Counted from the stretch's first letter, positions 1 through 5,925 are shown. The stretch: DNA of 8,317 nt from Acidobacteriota bacterium (GCA_022545645.1 JACZQQ010000116.1:1-8317), one strand, 5' to 3'. A program made the numbers and translations. The notes: generated from the sequence alone by a model not told the origin.

Positions 1-6
1 TCAGTT

Positions 7-37
7 TCCGGTAAGGGCGTTATACGTCCAAGTGGGC
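7..37 (+). repeat. Left copy of a 31-base direct repeat (pair with 8195-8225)
   Basis: The 31 bases here match 8195-8225 at 30 of 31 positions, the only difference being T27 against G8215. The copies lie in the same orientation about 8.2 kb apart. Similarity fades at once on the left and within about eight bases on the right. Read in one frame, both copies encode PVRALY-x-QVG, so they may be pieces of one duplicated coding sequence rather than a site-specific recombination site. This copy sits exactly where the 5' half of the following tRNA-Leu should be. Confidence 0.8.
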
Positions 38-39
38 TT

Positions 40-117
40 TGGGGTTCGAGGCAGACGCACAGGACTTAAAATCCTGTGAGGGTTTCCCTGGTGAGGGTTC
101 GAGTCCCTCCCCGGGCG
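40..117 (+). tRNA. tRNA-Leu(UAA), 3' portion; 5' half degenerate or missing
   Basis: The anticodon arm is perfect: CAGGA (60-64), loop CTTAAAA with anticodon TAA at 67-69, TCCTG (72-76). A long class II variable arm follows, with stem AGGG/CCCT (79-82 and 86-89), then a T arm GAGGG-TTCGAGT-CCCTC (93-109) and the 3' acceptor strand CCCGGGC (110-116). The matching 5' strand GCCCGGG is absent: the bases in the expected place (33-39) do not pair with it. The D stem is also damaged (G43 opposite G57). The discriminator base is G117 rather than the A usual for bacterial tRNA-Leu, and no CCA is encoded. It is probably a 3' fragment or pseudogene, as left by integration into a tRNA-Leu gene or by recombination. 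A functional but odd tRNA is less likely. Confidence 0.6.
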
Positions 118-194
118 TAGGACGAATGTTGGTGTGAAATGGGGTCGACCGGTGACCGCCGTGTAGAGTCGAAACGACTGCCAAGCCTCTTTAT

Positions 195-216
195 TTCGAA
201 TTTCGAACTTTTTTTT
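195..216 (+). terminator. Possible weak rho-independent terminator, + strand
   Basis: A short hairpin TTCGA-ATT-TCGAA (195-207) is followed by C and a run of eight T (209-216). It would stop transcripts arriving from the tRNA side. The stem is only five pairs and rich in A/T, so the call is weak. The T run overlaps the last base of the convergent peroxiredoxin-like gene. No T-tailed hairpin is visible for that gene in its own direction. Confidence 0.3.
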
Positions 217-779
217 CAATCCATCCTCTGCCTTCTTGCCTTTCTCACTTCCTCCAGCAGTTGGCTAACTCCGGGTCGATCGGCCGGATCACGGCTGTGA
301 TGTGCAAAGTAGAGCCTTCCTTCGGGATCGATCAAGAGATCCCCGCCGGACTGAAAGTAATCATCCCGACCGTAGCGCTCGATTTTCCTGCCCCGCCAAA
401 GTAAATGAGCGTACACCTTTACCGTTGCCCACGAGAAGACACGATACCAAGTAAGGAGCTTGAAGCCGAAGTGAGAGTAGGCCTCACGCTGCGGATCCGC
501 GAGAAGAGTGAATGGCCAGGCGTGAACGCGCTGGTAGTGGCTGAGCTGCTCCGGCTCCGCGAAGGAGACGACGACAATGCTCACCCCTTGCTCTTCAAAC
601 TCCTTTAGAGCTGACTGCACCTCACCGAGGTGCTCCTGGCAGGCAAGTCAGGCGAGATGGCGAAGAAAGATCAGCAAGGATAAGTCGGGCACGTGATCCT
701 TCAGAGACGATTCTTGCCCGGTCAGGTCAAGAAGACGAATACGATCCAATGGGATCTTTGAGCTGGTCGAAATCATCAT
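216..779 (-). CDS. Peroxiredoxin-like (AhpC/TSA-type) selenoprotein with U-x-x-C motif
   Basis: A thioredoxin-fold, AhpC/TSA_2-like redox protein of 187 residues if the in-frame TGA at 650-648 is read as selenocysteine. Residues 38-47 then read FLRHLAULAC. This is the place where relatives have F-x-R-x-x-x-C-x-x-C, so Sec44 replaces the first cysteine and Cys47 is the resolving one. The reading frame is open and family-like on both sides of the TGA: RIRLLDLTGQ upstream (13-22), QSGGDLLIDPEGRLYFAH near the C-terminus. A hairpin fitting a bacterial SECIS follows the TGA. The start at ATG 779 (M-M-I-S) has AAAGGG 11 bases upstream; GTG 791 is possible but lies too close to that site. A frame opening at GTG 620 would lack the active site and is rejected. 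It is the last gene of the sigma-54 operon, 94 bases after the cupredoxin. Its likely role is reduction of peroxides or other oxidants by thiols; the substrate is unknown. No signal peptide is visible. If TGA is not decoded, it is a nonsense pseudogene. Confidence 0.85.
617..633 (-). promoter_or_regulatory. Bacterial SECIS-like hairpin downstream of the UGA codon
   Basis: On the minus strand the sequence GCACCTC-GGT-GAGGTGC forms a perfect seven-pair stem with a GGU triloop. The first loop base lies 21 bases after the TGA at 650-648. The accepted bacterial SECIS model asks for a hairpin within the coding sequence, a small apical loop with G in its first two bases, and about 16 to 37 bases from UGA to loop. 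All three are met. It would be the SelB binding site that recodes the UGA. Confidence 0.75.
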
Positions 780-873
780 CAGAGTGGGCACCCTTTAGAT
801 ATCCATGGAACACAACAAACTTAGCTCACAACCTGACGGTCGGAGAAAGTCAGACTATTGCAACCCAATTGAC

Positions 874-1284
874 TCACGGAACGACCGTCATGGTCATGGA
901 CATATCTTGGTGTATTTCACCACAAAAGACCATGCATTCAACCCGGTACTTCCCCGGTTGGGAGGGCGCAGTCAGTGTAAACTCATGGGTCCCCTCCTTT
1001 AAAATCAGATGCCAGCCCTGGCCGATCAATTTCTTAATGGTAAAGGTGTGCACGGCTTGGTCTTTTCTTCGGTCCTCCCCTTGCTCAGCCGTAATTCTCA
1101 GTCGAACGACCGAGTTGGCTTTGACCGTGATCTCAGGCTTCTTTCTGCCGGGAACCTTGAAACCATCTTCGCCGGCAATAATTTCAATCACCGGCTCATC
1201 CCCTAGTAACATCTCGACAGGCGAAAGGACTAGGATGCCCAGTGTGAACAGAACAATGAGAAGGGCTCGCTTTTTTGTGATCAT
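874..1284 (-). CDS. Small membrane-anchored or secreted CuA-type cupredoxin (COX2-like domain)
   Basis: A 136-residue protein with an N-terminal hydrophobic segment (about 6-28; signal peptide or anchor) and one cupredoxin domain. The C-terminal motif C117-x3-C121-G-x2-H125-x2-M128, with H79 in AVHTFTI, matches the full ligand set and spacing of the binuclear CuA site of cytochrome oxidase subunit II and nitrous oxide reductase. The oxidase Glu, which ligates through its backbone, is V119 here, so copper binding can be kept. The two transmembrane helices of a true subunit II are absent and no oxidase subunit I gene is in the window. It is therefore probably a periplasmic electron carrier. ATG 1284 has GGAGGT (1291-1296) at good spacing. 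It lies 41 bases after the cytochrome c gene in the same operon. A copper chaperone or sensor role is possible but less likely. Confidence 0.85.
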   Translation of the reverse strand: MITKKRALLIVLFTLGILVLSPVEMLLGDEPVIEIIAGEDGFKVPGRKKPEITVKANSVVRLRITAEQGEDRRKDQAVHTFTIKKLIGQGWHLILKEGTHEFTLTAPSQPGKYRVECMVFCGEIHQDMSMTMTVVP

Positions 1285-1325
1285 TTCTATACCTCCACTT
1301 CAGTTAACGAACAGATTACCGTCCT

Positions 1326-1679
1326 CTACTGAGTCAGGAACCTGAGGATTCCCTTGGCCTCCTCCTCTGTGAGATTTGCCCGTACCCGCATGTGTCTCAT
1401 AATTGTGGCCATCTTCCGTTCGGGAAATCTCCGTGGCGCAAGATGACAACGAGTGCAGTTCGACTTGTAGGCGTCGTCAAAATAGAAGGCCGGGGTTTCT
1501 TTCTTGGTGAGGGTCGCTTGAGCTTGCTCATGAGAGGCGGCTGGAACAAGGACGGTTTCCGTCACTTGCGTCTTACCAGGTATCTTTTCCACTGGATCGA
1601 CCTTGTTCGGTTGCTGGGCTACACCGACGGCAACCCAAACGGTCAGCATAGTCAACAGGACAAGGATTCGGCTTTTCAT
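1326..1679 (-). CDS. Small periplasmic mono-haem c-type cytochrome
   Basis: A 117-residue protein with a Sec signal peptide (about 1-21, ending VGVA-QQ), a low-complexity linker, and one haem-binding motif C75-T-R-C78-H79. The segment after the haem (RKMATIMRHMRVRANLTEEE) offers methionines (M90, M94, M97) as the second axial ligand, and the end EEEAKGILRFL is the usual C-terminal helix of small class I cytochromes. It probably carries electrons in the periplasm, perhaps to or from the CuA protein encoded next. ATG 1679 has AAGGAGG five bases upstream. It begins 11 bases after the porin stop codon, so the two are probably translated from one message. No sequence feature fixes its redox partner. 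Confidence 0.88.
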   Translation of the reverse strand: MKSRILVLLTMLTVWVAVGVAQQPNKVDPVEKIPGKTQVTETVLVPAASHEQAQATLTKKETPAFYFDDAYKSNCTRCHLAPRRFPERKMATIMRHMRVRANLTEEEAKGILRFLTQ

Positions 1680-1690
1680 AGTTCCTCCTT

Positions 1691-2851
1691 TTAAAACAAG
1701 AACCGATAGGTCAGTGCCAGACCCCAGAAGTTACCGTGAGAATTGAGGTCCCGACCGTAACTAAAGCTCAACTTCAAGCCATCCGATAAGTAGTAGTTCC
1801 ATCCCACCGTCAGTCGCTGGGTGTCCACTTCAGGTAACCGACCATGGTGGCCACCTTCCTCAGCATGACCGCCTTCCTCAGCATGATCGCCTTCCTCAGC
1901 ATGATCGCCTTCGTCGATAGGTTCCCCTACACTGAATGCTAGGTCGTCATGTTCGTCCCCCAGGTGGTCGAAGTCTTCGGGTGCGATCTCATCAATGAGA
2001 GAAGGTGCGAAGAATTGCTCAACTCGAAACACCACTTGGGAACGGCGGAAAAAAGGCTTCCAGAAGTCGACTTTTCGCAGACGATAGGCAGCTTCTACCC
2101 AGTAACCACTGCCTTCGCTATTGCGCGCATACTCCATGCGAATATCAAGTGGCGTTCGTGGCACTTGCCAGGTGGCATCCAAGCCCACGGAATTGGATCG
2201 TTCGTCCTGCAAGAGACGCTGAAAGGAGGCGCCGATCTCCAGTTGCTTCTGGGGCAGGAAAACGCCCCAGCGAGCGCCCGCCATCCGTTTGGATTCGATC
2301 GTATTGGTCGTGGTGAGCGCTGAATAATACCCGCTGTAGCTCAGGTTGACCCCTGGAAAGACCTGGGCACCCCCTCGCAACATCAGTCCGTTACCGGAAC
2401 CGGCCTCGATGGGCAAGATCAGAGGTGTAGGCTGGAGATTTTTGATCCAAATGGGGTGTAAACGCTCGTTAAAAATGCCGAACGGTGTTAAATACCGACC
2501 GGCCACAACGGTAAGATAGCGGTGGGCGAAGAAATCGACCTGTAGATATTCCACTGCTTTCTCAAACCCCTTGTTCCACGTCCCATCCTCACGTTCAAAC
2601 TCGCCCTCCACCTCAAATTCCGCTTCAATGAGCCAGTTTTCTCCGAAAGGAACAAGAAAGACGGGGGTCAGTATAGGCACCACCGTCTGTTTGTCGGGTT
2701 CCGAGCTGGTAATGACACCCGCGTAACCCGTTACCACCGGAACGGGCTTGATCCGCTCTTCTTCGTTTTCCTGGGTAGCCTGAGGATGTGCCCAGCTCGT
2801 TGTTAGTCCCAAAAGTAGGACGATCGTGGGTACACACTTCCGATATTTCAT
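1691..2851 (-). CDS. Outer-membrane beta-barrel porin-like protein with a His/Glu-rich loop
   Basis: A protein of 386 residues with a signal peptide (about 1-25, cleavage near SWAHPQA), many alternating aromatic and hydrophobic strands, and a C-terminal strand LALTYRFLF ending in phenylalanine, the usual signal for outer-membrane insertion. It resembles general or anion-type porins, but I cannot name the family securely. Near residues 312-336 it has an acidic, His-rich loop built from repeats of EGDHAE/EGGHAE, which could bind copper, zinc or another metal at the surface. I choose ATG 2851 over ATG 2938: it has GGAGGT six bases upstream and begins a clean signal peptide. The sigma-54 promoter at 2918-2933 gives a transcript starting near 2907, downstream of the longer start. 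It is the first gene of the operon. Confidence 0.85.
   Translation of the reverse strand: MKYRKCVPTIVLLLGLTTSWAHPQATQENEEERIKPVPVVTGYAGVITSSEPDKQTVVPILTPVFLVPFGENWLIEAEFEVEGEFEREDGTWNKGFEKAVEYLQVDFFAHRYLTVVAGRYLTPFGIFNERLHPIWIKNLQPTPLILPIEAGSGNGLMLRGGAQVFPGVNLSYSGYYSALTTTNTIESKRMAGARWGVFLPQKQLEIGASFQRLLQDERSNSVGLDATWQVPRTPLDIRMEYARNSEGSGYWVEAAYRLRKVDFWKPFFRRSQVVFRVEQFFAPSLIDEIAPEDFDHLGDEHDDLAFSVGEPIDEGDHAEEGDHAEEGGHAEEGGHHGRLPEVDTQRLTVGWNYYLSDGLKLSFSYGRDLNSHGNFWGLALTYRFLF
1854..1907 (-). repeat. Three tandem 18-base repeats encoding a His/Glu-rich loop
   Basis: Units at 1854-1871, 1872-1889 and 1890-1907 differ by only one base (ACC against ATC near 1868-1870). A degraded fourth unit begins at 1908. 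Each encodes six residues of the form E-G-D/G-H-A-E within the porin. The near-identity suggests recent slippage expansion, and the copy number may vary between strains. Confidence 0.9.
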
Positions 2852-2917
2852 TGTCTTACCTCCTGCTCTTGTGCTTTCACTGAAGGCCAGTCTTGGAGTT
2901 CCATCACCGTTGCAATT

Positions 2918-2933
2918 AGCAACTCTCGTGCCA
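2918..2933 (-). promoter_or_regulatory. Sigma-54 (RpoN) -24/-12 promoter of the porin operon
   Basis: Read on the minus strand the bases are TGGCACG-AGAG-TTGCT, an exact match to the sigma-54 consensus TGGCACG-N4-TTGCW, with GG and GC correctly spaced. Transcription should begin near 2907, leaving an untranslated leader of about 56 bases before ATG 2851. A divergent NtrC-family activator gene and three palindromes lie upstream, which is the normal arrangement for an enhancer-driven sigma-54 operon. Confidence 0.9.
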
Positions 2934-3031
2934 AGCATGACGTCGAGCCAGTAAAGATAAGTAACTTCATAAGAATCAATTAGTTAGGATAAGATATTGG
3001 ATATGACACGCCCTTAAAAGAGTCTGGCTGT

Positions 3032-3045
3032 GCCGATTTTTCGGC
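3032..3045. promoter_or_regulatory. Palindrome GCCGA-N4-TCGGC, activator site 1 (distal from the other two)
   Basis: A 14-base inverted repeat, GCCGA-TTTT-TCGGC, centred about 131 bases upstream of the predicted transcription start at 2907. It shares its half-sites with two further palindromes. The distance suits an enhancer bound by the sigma-54 activator encoded next door. A hairpin role in the transcript of the upstream regulator gene is an alternative. Confidence 0.6.
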
Positions 3046-3120
3046 GGGAGGCAGCCAAGCTCAGCTCGCTGCAGATTTGGGAGATCGCAGGGGTGAGGGT
3101 TGTGGCCAGGAGGCGGTAAC

Positions 3121-3134
3121 GCCGAAAATTCGGC
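3121..3134. promoter_or_regulatory. Palindrome GCCGA-N4-TCGGC, activator site 2
   Basis: A 14-base inverted repeat, GCCGAA-AA-TTCGGC, centred about 220 bases upstream of the predicted start of the porin operon. It has the same half-sites as sites 1 and 3. A short GGCG-GTAA-CGCC inverted repeat (3112-3123) overlaps its left edge, making this a dense cluster of dyads. Confidence 0.6.
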
Positions 3135-3141
3135 AGGATCT

Positions 3142-3155
3142 GCCGAATGCTCGGT
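3142..3155. promoter_or_regulatory. Palindrome GCCGA-N4-TCGGt, activator site 3
   Basis: An imperfect copy (GCCGA-ATGC-TCGGT) centred 21 bases from site 2, or two helical turns, so both lie on the same face of the DNA. The inner half-sites of sites 2 and 3 also form a perfect dyad CGGCAG-GAT-CTGCCG (3131-3145). Paired sites two turns apart are typical for cooperative binding by NtrC-type dimers. It lies 27 bases past the end of the regulator gene. Confidence 0.5.
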
Positions 3156-3181
3156 TTTGAAGTGGGTATGAGCAGTCGTTT

Positions 3182-4546
3182 CTATTTGGCGAGCTTACTC
3201 TGCAAAGTCGTCCGAGGAAGTCCGAGCAGTTGGGCGGCGCGCTGCTGCTCCCCTCCTGCTTCCTTCATGGCCCACTTAATGAGCTCATCCTCAAACTTCT
3301 GGACCAGATCCTTGAGTGGGACTGAATCGACACCGGCCAGATGAAGCGCAAATAGTTTGGGTCCGGCCTGCTCCTCTCGAAGATATTCGGGCAAATGCCG
3401 GGGAAGGATCTCGGAGTCACGGCACACGACAACAGCGGATTCCAGGACGCGTCTCAGTTCACGCACGTTTCCCGGCCAGGCATGCCTAAGCAGACAATCG
3501 GCTACTTCAGGGGTGAGTGACTTGCGGGGAGCTTCGTCAGAGGCGAGAACACGAAGAAAGTGTTCCGCTAATAGAAGGATATCTTCTCCTCGTTCCCTCA
3601 AGAGAGGCAGTTTGATTTCCAGCCCATGAAGGCGGTAAAAAATATCCTCTCTAAAGCGCCCTTCTTTCACCGCCTGAGCCAAGTCTAGCTTGGTGGTGGC
3701 GATGACTCGCACGTCTACCTCAATCTCCTTCTCACCCCCGACGCGCTGCAGTGCGCCTTCTTGCAAAACACGTAATAACTTGACCTGGATCTCCAGTGGG
3801 AGATCGTCCACGTCATCAAGTAGGAGAGTCCCACGATGAGCCCTTTCAAAGCTTCCTCTTCGACGTTGGATGGCACCGGTAAACGACCCCTTTTCGTGAC
3901 CCAGGATCTCGCTCTCAGCCAACTCGCCAGGAATGGCCCCGCAGGCCAGGGCCACGAACGGCTCCTGACAACGAGGACCTCTCTCGTGAAGGGCTCGTGC
4001 CACCAGTTCCTTTCCGGTTCCACTCTTTCCAACGATCAGAACCGGGGCTGCATTCTCAGCAAAAAGCTCAATCTGTTCGAATACCTTCCGCATGAGAACA
4101 GATCGACCTATCAAGGCTCCGTAGGCGTGACTTTGATCAAGGGCAGCTTTCAGGCGATTCAGTTCACGCTGGATCTCCTGGAACCGTGTCAGGTTTCTCA
4201 AACGCACTTCGAGTTCGTGGAAGCTGAACGGCTTAGTCAGAAAATCGGCTGCACCCTCACGCATAGCGGCTACGGCCGTTTCAACGGTTCCATAAGCAGT
4301 CATCAGAATCACTTCAACATCCGGTGAGTTTTGTTTCACCTTCTTCAAGAATTCCAGTCCGTCCATGGTTGGCATGCGCAAGTCCGTCAAAACAACATCC
4401 CATCTATCTTCTTCTAGTTGCTGCAGAGCTTTAAAGGCATTCTCCACAGCCTCTGCCTCATATCCCGCCTCGCGCAGCTGTTGTGTTGTAGTCTCGCGGC
4501 TCAGCCGCTCGTCATCCACTACGAGAACTCGAAGTTTTGGGCTCAT
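3182..4546 (-). CDS. NtrC-family sigma-54-dependent response regulator
   Basis: A 454-residue two-component activator. Residues 1-120 form a receiver domain with acidic pair D11/D12, phosphoacceptor D55 (VLTDLRMP), T83 and K105. Residues about 140-370 form the AAA+ domain: Walker A GKSGTGKE (173-180), the sigma-54 contact loop as GSFTGA (220-225) instead of GAFTGA, Walker B LLLDD (241-245) with Asp in place of the usual Glu, and FREDIFYRL (298-306). A Fis-type helix-turn-helix closes the protein (about 420-453, RAAQLLGLPRTTLQSKLAK). It should hydrolyse ATP to open sigma-54 promoters; the exact one at 2918-2933 is the obvious target. Its ATG overlaps the kinase stop codon as ATGA, so the pair is translationally coupled. 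Which nitrogen or redox signal it serves is inferred only from the neighbours. Confidence 0.95.
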   Translation of the reverse strand: MSPKLRVLVVDDERLSRETTTQQLREAGYEAEAVENAFKALQQLEEDRWDVVLTDLRMPTMDGLEFLKKVKQNSPDVEVILMTAYGTVETAVAAMREGAADFLTKPFSFHELEVRLRNLTRFQEIQRELNRLKAALDQSHAYGALIGRSVLMRKVFEQIELFAENAAPVLIVGKSGTGKELVARALHERGPRCQEPFVALACGAIPGELAESEILGHEKGSFTGAIQRRRGSFERAHRGTLLLDDVDDLPLEIQVKLLRVLQEGALQRVGGEKEIEVDVRVIATTKLDLAQAVKEGRFREDIFYRLHGLEIKLPLLRERGEDILLLAEHFLRVLASDEAPRKSLTPEVADCLLRHAWPGNVRELRRVLESAVVVCRDSEILPRHLPEYLREEQAGPKLFALHLAGVDSVPLKDLVQKFEDELIKWAMKEAGGEQQRAAQLLGLPRTTLQSKLAK

Positions 4547-5925
4547 GTCACTGTTCCTTCTCGCCGTTCTTCTCGTGAATTGAGGGGAATCAAGAACGAG
4601 ACCCGGGTACCCTTGCCGACCTCGCTTTCTAACACAATCTTACCCCCATGCTCATCTATAACTCGGCGTGCAATGCCCAGCCCTAGCCCGGAGCCTTTAC
4701 CGATGGCCTTGGTGGTGAAGAAGGGATCAAAGGCTCTGGGAAGATGCTCAGCAGCGATGCCCTCTCCCGTGTCCCAAATATCAATGTGCACGACTGGATC
4801 TTTCTGCCCGCTGACATAGGTTCTCACTGTGATCGCACCCCCATTGGTACAGGCGTCCAAGGCGTTGTCTAACACGTTGAGAAGGGCCTCACTGAACTGG
4901 TTGGCGTCGAGCTGCATAACTGGAACTTCCTTCAAATCCATTTCAATTTTTACTCTCTTCTTATGGCTTTGCACCTCCATGAAGTCAAGCGCATCCCGGA
5001 CCAATGTGTTGATGTCGGTCGAGGTCTTCAGCAAAGGAGTTTCCCGGGTGAGCACCAGAAGTCTCTGGGTCACGTTCTCGATCCGTTGCAATCCCTCGGA
5101 CATCAGAGAAAGCGTGTCCTGGATGGAATCATTTTGCGCCCCCTTGGCCCTCAAAATATCAACGCAGTTCAGAAGACCATGTAGGGGATTACGAATGGTG
5201 TGGGCAACTCCAGCAGAGATTTCCCCAATATGTGCCAGGCGTTCTCTGGAAAGGGCCAGCCGCTCCTGTTCCTGTCGCAACGTCTCGGCGTGCCGATAAC
5301 GTGCCGCGATCGAGTGCACAAAATAGATGACCCCGAAGAGCATAAGAACAAACGCCAGGAGGTAGCCCAGCAAAAAGGAAGGCGAGCGCCAGACGGCAAA
5401 ATCGGAAATGAAGCTGTCAGACAGGGAAGGAGCAAAACGGAGGGGGTGATGAGCCAAGACTCCGGCAAATTCGGCGAACACGGAGGCTCCGTGAAGCACG
5501 CTGGCCGCGATTCCCAAATATAGCGCCATTTTAAGTGGCAAGAGCATGGCGGCAATGGCCATATGGAAAGCAAAGAACAGAACAAAAGGATTTTCTACAC
5601 CACCAGCTAGGTGAAGGAGGGTCGTCAATGCACCCAAGTCCAATAGGACCTGGAGAAAAACCCTCTTCTGGAGGAGGGGGGCTGAGACCTGATCAGAGTT
5701 TGCCTTCGACAATCTCCAAAAGATCAAATTGTAAATCCCCATGAACGCAACTACTAGAAGTAGCGGAAGGGCTCGAGCAATCAGGCCACTACGGGCGGCG
5801 ACGGTCACTGCCCCGAGGATTCCTCCAATGGCAATCCAACGCAGCTGGGTCAGCCAAAGTTGACGCTCTGCTAGGTAGGCGATCAGTAGCGGATCACTGT
5901 GATGAGCTTCGTCGAGGCGCTCCAT
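4543..5925 (-). CDS. Membrane sensor histidine kinase with a RegB-like GGxxNPF motif
   Basis: A 460-residue kinase. The first 205 residues hold about six transmembrane helices (near 30-46, 52-70, 88-107, 113-130, 132-152 and 182-204) and no large periplasmic domain. Between helices three and four lies G108-G109-V-E-N112-P113-F114, the GGxxNPF motif that in RegB/PrrB senses the ubiquinone pool. The catalytic core follows: phosphoacceptor H242 in AHTIRNPLHG, N box N350/N354 (LLNVLDNALDA), G1 DTGEG (385-389), F box FDPFFTT (399-405), G2 GSGLGLG (411-417). It probably phosphorylates the regulator encoded after it (four-base overlap). No close Shine-Dalgarno is seen before ATG 5925, so the exact start is less sure. 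The redox-active cytosolic cysteine described for RegB was not identified. Confidence 0.93.
   Translation of the reverse strand: MERLDEAHHSDPLLIAYLAERQLWLTQLRWIAIGGILGAVTVAARSGLIARALPLLLVVAFMGIYNLIFWRLSKANSDQVSAPLLQKRVFLQVLLDLGALTTLLHLAGGVENPFVLFFAFHMAIAAMLLPLKMALYLGIAASVLHGASVFAEFAGVLAHHPLRFAPSLSDSFISDFAVWRSPSFLLGYLLAFVLMLFGVIYFVHSIAARYRHAETLRQEQERLALSRERLAHIGEISAGVAHTIRNPLHGLLNCVDILRAKGAQNDSIQDTLSLMSEGLQRIENVTQRLLVLTRETPLLKTSTDINTLVRDALDFMEVQSHKKRVKIEMDLKEVPVMQLDANQFSEALLNVLDNALDACTNGGAITVRTYVSGQKDPVVHIDIWDTGEGIAAEHLPRAFDPFFTTKAIGKGSGLGLGIARRVIDEHGGKIVLESEVGKGTRVSFLIPLNSREERREGTVT

Noticed and set aside
33..117. Group I intron in tRNA-Leu(UAA)
   Set aside because: The anticodon loop is uninterrupted, so there is no intron at the usual position; the defect is in the 5' half.
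167..179. Hairpin AGTCG-AAA-CGACT as terminator of the leftward operon
   Set aside because: It is a perfect five-pair dyad but has no T run on the minus strand and lies well past the stop codon.
1..219. A 72-residue frame on the minus strand over the tRNA
   Set aside because: Its middle (GRDSNPH...ILSP) is the well-known false protein made by translating the antisense of a tRNA-Leu.
216..620. A 134-residue reading frame starting at GTG 620 as the complete peroxiredoxin-like gene
   Set aside because: It lacks the N-terminal strand and the active-site motif, which are encoded in the same frame just upstream across a TGA; it has no ribosome site, and its start lies inside the SECIS-like hairpin.
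749..1345. A 198-residue frame antisense to the cupredoxin
   Set aside because: Composition and lack of motifs mark it as a shadow of the cupredoxin gene and the neighbouring sequence.
1691..2938. Longer porin start at ATG 2938
   Set aside because: It would put a 29-residue polar stretch before the signal peptide and begin upstream of the sigma-54 transcription start; ATG 2851 has an excellent ribosome site.
3112..3155. Dyad cluster as a rho-independent terminator of the regulator gene
   Set aside because: The hairpins are strong but none is followed by a T run on the minus strand; the repeated half-sites and 21-base spacing fit protein binding better.
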